Assembly: GCA_021229015.1 (NCBI GenBank)
Contig: CM037794.1
Coordinates: forward strand, 40,629,126-40,693,125
Direction: 5' to 3'
Length of the DNA: 64,000 nt
DNA from: Solen grandis
Taxonomy: Eukaryota > Mollusca > Bivalvia > Adapedonta > Solenidae
Shown: piece by piece, positions 55,901 to 64,000 of the stretch
Numbering within the stretch: the first letter of the stretch is position 1
How the letters are laid out: every line of letters begins with the position of its first letter
Made by a program: the position numbers and the translations under genes
Notes under the pieces: generated by a model
Seen by the model: only the letters and a program-made list of their open reading frames with translations
Database searches by the model: none
What the model was told of the DNA's origin: nothing

Positions 55901-56664
55901 TTAAATAAGAAACTATACGCTTATGTGGGGGCTATATAAGAATCATGCTTGCCTTGTATTACATACACATGACATGAAGGCAAGGTGTGTGTAAGGGGGT
56001 GGGGGGGGGGTATCAATTACAGCATTTTTATTGTATTCTTTTAAAGCAGCATTTTTATTGTATTCTTTTAAAGTTCTAGTGACTTAATTTAAAACAGTGC
56101 ACATCACAGTAATTATAAATAGACCTGCTTTCTGTTAACAGCTAATGAGGAAAAGAATTTTGTGAATTGTTTTTAATATGTAAACTTCGAAGGAAAATTT
56201 TAGACCCTCATGCTTTTATCTGGAGGTAATACGGTAAATAGAAATTGTATCTGGGGTGAAGATCATAATTATTGATAGATTCTGTCATAAGCTTGATAGC
56301 TTTAGGAAATTGATGGCTAGGGTAAATATTGCACAGCAAGGTGTAATTAATTTTTACACCCTAGCTTCACAAAAGTCCCATTTCATTCCATCGCATCCAG
56401 TTTTAATAAAAGTTCACTGTCCCATGTGGTATAAGTCACATCCTGTGATGGCTCTAGTTAATGTAAAAAACAATGGAAAAAAAATCAGATACTGTTAAAT
56501 TCAGTGAAGGCATATGAAGAATGCATGTTGTTGAATGTCTTTTATTATTAATTTACTCATATCTGTCTCGATGACGCATAATATGCTGTCATTCTCTCTT
56601 TTCTGGCTGAAACCATTGCAAAAGTTTATTCACTGACAGCTGAATTTGCAATGCAGCCAACATA

Positions 56665-56771
56665 TTAACCCTTAACTTCATATAGACTCATTTTGACACA
56701 TAGGCGAACAGAGCAGACCAAGATCAGACAGCTCCTATAGCTGTCTGATCAGGGTCTCCTCTGTTTGCTCA
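56665..56771. mobile_element. TTAA MITE-like remnant interrupted by the miniature LTR element
   Basis: TTAACCCTTAACTTCATATA and GACTCATTTTGACACATAGG resemble the piggyBac-like family end. The core differs: GATCAGACAGCTCCTATAGC then TGTCTGATC, a perfect hairpin also seen near 54734-54765. The sequence is broken at CTGTTTGCTCA by the retroelement at 56772. Confidence 0.55.
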
Positions 56772-56886
56772 TGTAGCCGGGTACAGGTATTTGGTGAAAA
56801 AATCATGGCTCGACCGGGACTCGAACCCAGGGCCTCAGGACTACCGTTCCTGCGCTCTACCACTGAGCTATCGAGACCCGGCTACA
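56772..56886 (-). repeat. 3' LTR (115 bp) of the miniature element
   Basis: It begins TGTAGCCGGG directly joined to TCTCGATAGC, so about 43 bp present in the 5' LTR is deleted. It ends ATACCTGTACCCGGCTACA. It carries the better-preserved tRNA-like sequence. Confidence 0.8.
56806..56877 (-). ncRNA. tRNA-like cloverleaf (Thr-GGT-like) inside the 3' LTR
   Basis: 72 nt fold as a tRNA: acceptor GTCTCGA/TCGAGCC (one mismatch) with discriminator A; D stem GCTC/GAGC around AGTGGTA; anticodon stem CAGGA/TCCTG; loop ACGGTAG; variable AGGCC; T stem CTGGG/CCCGG around TTCGAGT. The loop would place GGT (Thr) as anticodon, but the usual U before the anticodon is C, so it is unlikely to be an ordinary tRNA. 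Pol III boxes TAGCTCAGTGG (A) and GGTTCGAGTCC (B, canonical) are intact, and TTTTTT follows three to four bases after the 3' end (56802-56797). Confidence 0.7.
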
Positions 56887-56898
56887 TATTCCCCCTCC
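56887..56898 (-). promoter_or_regulatory. Polypurine tract of the miniature element
   Basis: The minus strand reads GGAGGGGGAATA immediately before the TGTAGCC of the 3' LTR, the position expected for plus-strand priming. Confidence 0.7.
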
Positions 56899-56994
56899 AA
56901 ATTTAGAATTTGTCCCGAATTCTTTGAGACAAAGAACATTGTGAAAAGTTCTTGAGGTGCCGAAGCAGTAGCCATATCAAACAGTAGGTTATTT

Positions 56995-57007
56995 ACGTTG
57001 GGCGCCA
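56995..57007 (-). promoter_or_regulatory. Primer-binding site complementary to tRNA-Lys 3' end
   Basis: The minus strand reads TGGCGCCCAACGT two bases after the 5' LTR. This is complementary to the 3' end of animal tRNA-Lys(CUU) (ACGTTGGGCG plus CCA), a primer used by several LTR elements. Confidence 0.75.
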
Positions 57008-57009
57008 AA

Positions 57010-57157
57010 TGTAACAGGTGGTGAAAAAATCATGGCTCGACCAGGACTCAAACCCAGGGCCTTAGGACTACCGTTCCTGCGCTCTACCACAGAGCTATCG
57101 AGACACTCATGTCTTATTGCCTATTGATTTATCACCAAAGACCTGTACCCGGCTACA
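57010..57157 (-). repeat. 5' LTR (148 bp) of the miniature element
   Basis: TG...CA ends. It contains a 43-bp stretch missing from the other LTR (GTCTTTGGTGATAAATCAAT region), then a tRNA-like part (57104-57033) and a T6 run (57029-57024). The tRNA part carries four substitutions compared with the 3' LTR, and its B box is GGTTTGAGTCC. Confidence 0.8.
57033..57104 (-). ncRNA. tRNA-like cloverleaf inside the 5' LTR
   Basis: Same fold as the copy at 56806-56877 with four changes (A box TAGCTCTGTGG, CCTAAGG, GGTTTGA, GTCCTGG). Boxes are weaker than in the other copy. A T6 run follows at 57029-57024. Confidence 0.65.
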
Positions 57158-57161
57158 CTCA

Positions 57162-58710
57162 TACAATATTATAGTTCAGTTTCTACATAGTCATCTGTGG
57201 CAAAGAAAAATCCATTATTTCATAAACCATTTTAAATGCAGTAAATCAATATTCATCAAATCATTTTTTTTTTTTCATGAATATGCATGAGGTAAAGGTG
57301 AAGAAATTTTCCACTCAAGTGATCTTTAACTGTTTGACACTTCTTCATAATAATATGACTGGATGTGGTATGTTATTTAGTTTGATTTTGTAGTGTGGCA
57401 GCACTATATCTGATATATAAGGGGACAATTTTAAATATTGTGGAGTGTTCTTAAACCTCTGCAAACAATTTCTAATGAATCTGAGATGAAATTGGACTCT
57501 TAGCAGATAGTTAAATGAATTAATTGTACCATATAAAAGAAACTGAAATAAATTTTCCATTTCAATAAACCAAACCATAGTCCATTGAAATGTGAACGAT
57601 TTGATAGCGTTCCATTGTTAAAAATCTGCTTACATCTGAAGCACTTTCAACTGCTCTTTATGAAATATTAATTATGTTACTTATCTATGCAAGTATTATT
57701 AATGTTTAGATATTTCAGACAGGTATTAAATGACAGATTGCCAGTTACATCTTGGTTTCAAGAAATAATTAATCAGTTTCTTGGGGGATTAAGTATATTT
57801 GCCTGAGTATATCCCAAAATTTCTGGCTGATCTACTTGTGTATTTAGGGATCCTTTGATCAGTGAAACCCAATCCTTCTGTGTTTACTTTCTTGCGTAAT
57901 TAATTTCCAATTTCATGTCTGTCTTTGTTTGGAAATGTCAAAGAATCCAAATGGAGATAACTTCATACCTACTCAAATAACAGAAATTCTGAGCAAGTTA
58001 GATATTCAGCAATAAATGGTATATTTGAGAGAGATTAATTTGATACTTCTGAGTCTATTTTAAATAGCTTATCTGATAATGGATCAATTGTTTATTCATT
58101 TTTTCCTTATTTATCAAATTAATATCAAGTTAGATACTAACTCAAATTCATTCACTGTTTTTTCTAAAGGTAAATCATGAAAATATAACAAAGGATTTGT
58201 ATAGACTCATATAAGAATAAATATCCACTAAAACTCTCAACATTTCACAATTAGTATGATCTATGTCGGACAGAAAACATTCAGAAATTATTTGCAAAGT
58301 TAGTGTGCAGGGGGCTATGTATAGGGATCACAAGAATTGTCCCTTTCAATTGTCCTGTTTAACAAAATGCATACTGAAGGTTCATCACATCTATCTCTCT
58401 TAATTTTCTTCCCATATGACTGAAGAATCTAAGGTTTATGTTCAATTTCTTAATGAAGAATTCCCATTTTCATATTGGCTAGTTTTCTTATTTAAGTCTG
58501 TATAGAAACTTTGGAATTGTTTGTAACTGACATTTGAATTTAGTTGCTGCTGAAAATTAAACCATGTAAAATCAAGTGACCTGAATTGTTTAATTAAGCT
58601 GATAATTAATACTCTGGTGAGCGTTCTAGGACCATGATGACCTTCTTGTTAATAGAAGTGTAGTAGGGCATCAGTCACCTTCAGTGAAGCTTGAGTTGTT
58701 GTTCAGGATA
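57162..58710. other. No gene seen
   Basis: AT-rich DNA. A 40-bp end remnant of the CCCTCTTG family lies at 58612-58651 (CTCTGGTGAGCGTTCTAGGA then CCATGATGACCTTCTTG). A T run lies at 57267-57276. Confidence 0.4.
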
Positions 58711-58860
58711 AGGCCCTGTGTTCTCGAAAATACTTAAGTACAATCTCGAGCTCAAATGTGAGTATCGCACTCGAGATCCCTATTGAAACTAGGCAAAGTT
58801 TGAGTCCGAGTAGGAAAATCATACTCAAGTACCCTTTCTGTTTTCAAGAACACAGGGCCT
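58711..58860. mobile_element. MITE, about 150 bp, with CCCTGTGTTCTCGAAAA-type TIRs
   Basis: The left end AAGGCCCTGTGTTCTCGAAA is the inverse of the right end TTTCAAGAACACAGGGCCT. Inside, CTCGAG and CTTAAGTAC/ACTCAAGTACC motifs are also inverted. Target duplication unresolved. Confidence 0.75.
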
Positions 58861-59518
58861 GTTGCTTTGTTAATAGAATGGATAATTTTCATGTAATCAA
58901 AGGGATGGTAGCAGGTTATTGCAACCTGTAGGACTGTATTGATTGGAAGATATTGTGCATCTTTGTGACTTAATTGGACCGGGTCATTTAATGCATGTCT
59001 CTGCACTTGATATGCTTGTATGATCAAACAGTGCTCTACCTGAGATTGCCCATAATTACATCCAGTTTCCTGTTTTTGTTGACAGTACCTTATTAGAAGC
59101 TGGAGAGCCAATACTTAAATGTTAGTTTATCTATTTTGTGCTTGCCACACAACATATAAGAATAGTTACAGGATTGGTTGGCCCAGTATCAGGATAATGT
59201 GACAAGGTGTGGTATCATGCCACGTGTCTACAGCATCATACTGCAGTGTGGCAGCACTATATCTGTCCCATGTAAAGTCCCCAAATGACTGACTGCCAGT
59301 GAGACATTAAATGCAAGCAAACTAAAGCTTCACTTGTTGGGGTTTTTTTTGCCACCATTTGAGCAGAGGCATTTGCTCTGATCCTTTAATTAGTCTGACA
59401 GTCTGTTAGTTTCAGACAAGTATTAACTTCTGAGTCTATGAGGAAAAAAAATGGCATTTTGTGTCACAAACATTTGAAAAAAAGTTTTAATATGGCTGTA
59501 CAATTGTTTTGGAGTTAA

Positions 59519-59719
59519 CCCTTTCCCTCATAGAGGAAATCATGAAAAGACCTATGCGAACAGCATAAAACCAGGTTTTATGCTGTTCGCTGCTCCTCAG
59601 TGGTCTGGAAATGAGGACTTTATAATTAAATTGGTATGGTTTAACTGTGGTTTTCTGCAGATCAGGCTTTATGTGGTACCTAATGAGTGCGTCAAAATGA
59701 GTCTATATGAGGGAAAGGG
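59519..59719. mobile_element. piggyBac-like MITE, copy 6 (hairpin shortened)
   Basis: TTAA at 59515-59518 and 59720-59723. The central hairpin is reduced to its outer arms: AACAGCATAAAACCAGGTTT then TATGCTGTTC, so the inner CAGCCTGCGAG stem is exactly lost. Confidence 0.9.
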
Positions 59720-59723
59720 TTAA

Positions 59724-60596
59724 CCCTCTTGACAGTATTTAGTTTAAACATTTTTATTTGTAGATGTAGATAACAGATATTCATATCAAAAGACAGGTGT
59801 ATACAAAAAGGATTAAAACTGAGGCTAAAATCTTATTGTAGTTCATATCCAATCATTTAGCAATGTCCAGCTTACAGAATCACTGACATACAAAAAGCCA
59901 GCTGGATTGCTTCCCTTGAAAAGTCAAAGTTACAAGAGTTCCTATCTGCAAGTCATAGTGTCAAAGTGATGGGTCAAGACTTAGTGAAAAAAATCCACTT
60001 ACACATAGCATATTGTAAAATGTTTATAAATTAAGGCATCAATATCCATGTTACTTTCTTATTAGCTCATTTTCTGTGAAAATGTATTTCATGCATAACC
60101 AGCCTGAAGGTCCATGCTAATTTTGATCACTGTTATTCATTTCTGTATGTATCTCTATTTAAGTGTCTATGATTTGAGAATGTCCTGAATTTTGAACTTC
60201 CAGAAATTCATTCAGATCAAAAATTCATACGGCTGTTAAGTGTTTTGTTTGAGAGAGTTATCTAGGTACTAAAGGGTTTATTATAGCTTGAGAGTGATGT
60301 TTTCCTTTCCATTAGCCATGGCTGAGCACCTGACACTTTGACGGATACATAACAAGTACTTATCATACTGATAATTATAAAGTTCAAAATGTGTCAAATA
60401 TCCTTGGATAAAATGTTCTTACTGTAACTGATACATTACCCACTCATGGTGGCTTTTAAATGGTATTCACCTTGGTTAAATTTAGATTCCATTGAAATGA
60501 ATAAAAATATTTGAAAGTGCAGTAATTTGATGACAGGTCCTTTATTTTCCATTTTGCACACTTGTTTTTGACCCTAATGTGAATGTGCAAAATATT
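59724..60596. other. No gene seen
   Basis: AT-rich sequence without recognisable exon or transposon. Confidence 0.4.
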
Positions 60597-61170
60597 TATG
60601 CCCTCCTTACAAGAAGAGGGGCATATTGCTTTGCACATGTCTTCTCTGAGGGATAACTTAAGGTCTGTTTGACCCTTAAGTCTCAAACTTAATATGATTA
60701 TTTCATATGACCAGTAAAAGACACCTGTTGATTTTGGTGTCAATACCTCAAAGGTCAAGGTTACATGTTAACATATCTTATATGAAAGTTTTGTCCAAAT
60801 GATAACTTTAGTACTATTTGGCCCTTAGATCTCAAACTCTACTTGACTCTTAGGTCTCAAACATTATACAATAGTTACTTTTGACTAGTAGAAGAACCCT
60901 ATTGATTTTGGGATCTGTACCTCAAAGGTCAAGGTCACAAGGTTATGAATTAAATTCTCTTTAACATTGTGTTAAGGAATCATTGTCCAACTGATAAATC
61001 TAAGTATCTCTTTTGTATAAAATATTGCACAATTGTTGCTTATAAGTAACAGGAAACCTCTTTTGATTTTGGGGTATGTACCTCAAAGGTCAAGGTCACA
61101 AGATTTAAGTTGAATGTGTTAAGTAAGTATTGTCTGACTAATAATTCAGAATCTTAAAATTATGCCCCCA
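60597..61170. repeat. Dispersed repeat with three about 160-200 bp internal units
   Basis: Bounded by ATGCCCTCCTTACAAGAAGA and ATGCCCCCATTACAAG. CTCAAAGGTCAAGGTTACAT or CTCAAAGGTCAAGGTCACAA recurs at about 60748, 60931 and 61081, each after TTGATTTTGG. Same general design (ends plus tandem interior) as the CCCTCTTG family. Confidence 0.6.
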
Positions 61171-61644
61171 TTACAAGTCAGTAGAGACTTGTATGCTTAT
61201 GAGCAGCACTACTGACTTGTTTTTTTTTTATAATTAACTATGAAACACTTACAATCTTTTGGTTGTATATTACTGACAATGTTACTTTACTTAAAATTTC
61301 ATACACTATGTCTTATGTAAATCACTCCAATTCATTTTTTTCAGTGAAGATTTAGTTTCATCTTTTTAGCAATGTTCATAATTATCAGTAGTAAACCTTC
61401 ACCGTGATTAATTCTGAACCAATTTGTGACATGCCCATGTTATAAAGTCAAACATCATTCATATAATGTAGCTATATAAATATAATGACATGTGTTTTAC
61501 AGTCATTTCTTGTTATACCTTCTGCTGTGCAGGTTATGCTTCATTTTCTTTTGATCCTGATTTTTCAGTCTTGTATGGGTGATAGGGGAGGGGTTTCATT
61601 TTCATGCAATATTTTCTCTGATTGTTTGAGGTTTAATCATAAAA

Positions 61645-62006
61645 TTTTTTAATGGGTATAAATTTGGCCCAATCTTCATGAAACTTGATCAGAATGTTTG
61701 TTTCCATAAAATCTTGGACAAGTTTGAATTTGGAAAAGTAGGTCTCGGATCAAATCATAAAGAAACCTTGTTAACACTCTGGAGGCCACATTTTTGGCCA
61801 AATCTTCATGAAACTTGAAACTGTTTCCATAAAATTTGGGACCAGTTTGAAGTTGGGTCATGTTGGGTCAAAAAGTAGGTCATTAGGTCAAATCTCTGAA
61901 AAACCTTGTTAGGCCACATTTCTGTCACAATATTCATGAAACTTTGAAGATTCCCTATAGACAGTGGTACTCAGGTGAGCGATATAGGGCCATCAAGGCC
62001 CTCTTG
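61645..62006. repeat. CCCTCTTG family, truncated copy
   Basis: About two diverged units (GGAGGCCACATTTTTGGCCA, AAAAAGTAGGTCATTAGGTC) and an intact end TACTCAGGTGAGCGATATAG then GGCCATCAAGGCCCTCTTG. Confidence 0.75.
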
Positions 62007-62419
62007 TTTCATTCTTTGTTATGTTAATATAATAATAATCTTTCATTATAATGCCAGTTGCATTTGCTCTGCTGTGAATTTATGTAAATTGGAAGAGAAT
62101 CTAATAACTATATGTATTTAAAAAGAGAGAGATAGAGATAAAAAAAAAGAAAAAGAAAAGAGAAAAATCAGAGATTATTTCATACTTGTTTTTGACAGTT
62201 TTAGAAATCATTTGGAATTAATCCCAATGACAACAGACTTAAACTTTACAGCTGATTTCTATTTCAAAACCCAATAGTAGTTCTTTCAACTTGATTTATG
62301 TCAACAAAATATTAAAGCAAAATTTGCAAAACAACTCAGTCTGATATTTTGGAGTGAGCTGGTTATTATGTAAACATTTAACTAAGGAAAGTCCTGTTGG
62401 TAAATTCTAGTTTATTAAT

Positions 62420-63283
62420 ACAGTATGAATCACAGGAGTTTGAAGTTCTATTAATAAGTAATATATAGTAAACAATAAGCCCTGTACATAATAACAAAAA
62501 ACAGGAGTGCAACGCTTTTCGTCACCCAACCTACATTTGGGTGAATTATGCGATCGTAATAATGAATGGTAGCAATCTAGTGAGTCCAACTCGAAAGAGT
62601 ATACTAAAATGCACGCAAAACAACCGATGGTATTTTAAATTAACGCCATTCTACAGGCATAATTCAGCAATTTTTGCTCATTTTCCTGAGTTGACAGTTT
62701 GTCGTCGGAGCCATTCGCTGATGTCACACAATTACAGCCCAGTGGAAATACAAAGCAAGAAAGAGTAACACCACTTGATGGGTTTTCCCACCTTATTATT
62801 CCATTTTATTTCATATATTTAATTATTAGAATAGCAATAAATGAAATATTTCAAATCAGCATATCTGTTTATTTATTAAGAGCCTAATGCAATAGAACAA
62901 ATAATTTTATCACAAGATAAAACATTTTATCACAAAGTGAAATATTTAAATATTTACCCCGGAAGCTGCAATAGTGCAATGTCAGCGGATGGCTATGACA
63001 ACAAACTATCTGCACAGGAAAATGAGCAAAAATCATCAAGTTATTCCTGTAGAATGGTGTGATTTAAAACATCTCATTGTTTTGGGTGCATTTAAGTAAT
63101 CTCTATCAAGTAGGCTCGATAGATTGTTATAATTCATCATTCCATTCATATAATTCAGCCAAAAGCGTGTTGGGTCTCGAAAAGGCATTGCATTCCTTGT
63201 GTTTTTTTTCTTATGTACGGGGCTTATTTTTTACTATAGATTATTTATTTATTGACAGAACTTCCATCTCCTGTGTATAAATT
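62420..63283. mobile_element. Long inverted-repeat (foldback) element, arms of about 320 bp
   Basis: The arms 62420-62745 and 62958-63283 are inverse copies with moderate divergence. Landmarks in the left arm and inverted in the right: CACAGGAGTTTGAAGTTCT / AGAACTTCCATCTCCTGTG; ATAAGCCCTGTACATAA / TTATGTACGGGGCTTAT; TTTTTGCTCATTTTCCTG / CAGGAAAATGAGCAAAAA; CCATTCTACAGG / CCTGTAGAATGG. The loop of about 210 bp is AT-rich. No transposase. Confidence 0.75.
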
Positions 63284-63296
63284 TATTTGTTTAACT

Positions 63297-63476
63297 ATAG
63301 TCATTTGGAAAACAAGTTCTTACAACTTATACTTAACCCTCTTGACGGATCCTGTGTTGGACCAGTACCGTTTGCCAGGGAAGGTCATGAAAAATTCTTG
63401 CCTCCAACTTGGTTCATACTCACACACCTCAGATCCACAGTCCTTTGTGTAACCTCTGAACCACCGTGCCTTTAAT
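63297..63476 (-). mobile_element. SINE family S, near-complete copy
   Basis: Inverse of the reference: head GGCACGGTGGTTCAGAGG, decayed B box GTATGAACCAAG, body GGTCCAACACAGGATCCGTC and tail CTTGTTTTCCAAATGA. It abuts the right arm of the foldback element. Confidence 0.75.
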
Positions 63477-64000
63477 AGTTTGTTCAATCCATTGTTAAAA
63501 AAAAAAAAATGGACTCAATGGCTCTTTTGATAATTGCAACTTACCTTTTCCATTTTCAATTGAGAATTGAATCCTTCTGAAAATAAGAACAAACATCACT
63601 CATTAATTGCCAGTTGTACTTTGATTATACTGTGAATATCTACAGTGGCTTATCGGCCCTTGCTTAGAATTTGAATTCTAATCAAATTTTATATAACATA
63701 TTTTAGATGCACTTTATATAGCCATACTCAGAATAACCTTGAGCGTGACCTTGGACAAGGTCAGACTCTTTTGAGACAATTACCATAAAATAAAAAATGT
63801 TCAAGTGGTTGATTGCATGATGTTATTGTTAATATGATTATTAATAATGGTGTATAAGAAAAAAAATATTCTGAATGGAGACACAATAAAGGGATTGAAT
63901 CATCTTCAATGAAAACACAGATGTTTTATCAGTGGCGGTTTGTTCTCACAAAGAGTAGTTGCAAATACAAGAACTGGCCATCTGTCAAGGACATTTCAGA
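63477..64000. other. No gene seen
   Basis: A 13-A run near 63498 and AT-rich DNA. The last bases (ACATTTCAG/A) resemble a splice acceptor, but the window ends there. Confidence 0.35.

Larger units (their letters stand above)
56772..57157 (-). mobile_element. Miniature LTR retrotransposon (TRIM-like) whose LTRs contain a tRNA-like gene
   Basis: 386 bp with no coding capacity. CTCA flanks both sides (56768-56771, 57158-57161) as a 4-bp target duplication. On the minus strand: 5' LTR 57157-57010, beginning TGTAGCCGGGTACAGGTC and ending ACCTGTTACA; then TT and a primer-binding site TGGCGCCCAACGT; a short internal stretch; a polypurine tract GGAGGGGGAATA; and the 3' LTR 56886-56772 (TGTAGCCGGG ... 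CCCGGCTACA). This architecture defines a TRIM. It has to be mobilised by enzymes from an autonomous LTR element. The unusual point is the tRNA-like cloverleaf in each LTR. Confidence 0.85.

Noticed and set aside
56806..57104. Two ordinary tRNA-Thr genes
   Set aside because: They lie inside LTRs with TG...CA ends, a PBS, a PPT and a target duplication, and lack U33. A mobile-element origin explains both copies.
56772..57157. Dimeric tRNA-derived SINE
   Set aside because: A SINE dimer would not explain the primer-binding site, the polypurine tract, matching TG...CA ends and a 4-bp CTCA duplication together.

Overview
The window looks like nuclear DNA of a bivalve mollusc. A venerid-type clam is my inference from the repeat families, not a proven identification. 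It is AT-rich and dominated by mobile DNA: tRNA-derived SINEs, TTAA-flanked and TA-flanked foldback MITEs, LINEs with two ORFs, mariner/Tc1 relics and many microsatellites. Host exons are few, short, richer in G+C, bounded by GT-AG signals and separated by long introns. There is no bacterial-style gene organisation.

Layout. About 0.9-4.7 kb: a decayed plus-strand LINE split by three later insertions (two MITEs and a Tc1-like element). 5.3-6.4 kb: the last two coding exons and poly(A) signal of an unrecognised host gene. 7.7-10 kb: SINEs and simple repeats. 10.4-15.6 kb: an almost full-length two-ORF LINE on the minus strand, broken by a few frameshifts. 17.8-19.0 kb: a second minus-strand LINE relic with a SINE inside. 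19-21.6 kb: foldback elements. 22.7-25.5 kb: three exons of a plus-strand gene for a lipid-anchored (MGNC start), E/K-rich coiled-coil protein, tentatively stathmin-domain-like. 25.8-32.4 kb: MITEs and a 2.35-kb hAT-like element with arrays of palindromes at both ends. 34.2 kb: a 23-bp tandem repeat. 36.5-38.0 kb: a complete three-exon minus-strand gene for a small secreted, Thr/Pro-rich mucin-like protein with a GPI-type C-terminus. 39.5-41.9 kb: two adjacent repeats of one family, with an assembly gap. 42.3-43.9 kb: a decayed mariner transposase on the minus strand with two intron-like gaps. 44-64 kb: apparently intronic or intergenic DNA with one clear exon (55.48 kb), six TTAA MITEs over the whole window (five of them here), SINEs, a long inverted repeat at 62.4-63.3 kb, and at 56.77-57.16 kb a miniature LTR retrotransposon.

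The most novel object is that miniature element (56772-57157, minus). It has a 4-bp target duplication (CTCA), TG...CA terminal repeats, a tRNA-Lys-type primer-binding site and a polypurine tract in a 386-bp package. Each LTR carries a tRNA-like cloverleaf with Pol III A and B boxes followed by a T6 stretch. The logic resembles plant Cassandra elements, which carry 5S rNA sequences in their LTRs, but here with a tRNA. Other points of interest are the intron-like gaps in the mariner gene, the mucin gene whose first 5' splice site runs directly into a GATA/TATC microsatellite, and ORF1 and ORF2 of the LINE lying in one frame separated by a single TAG.
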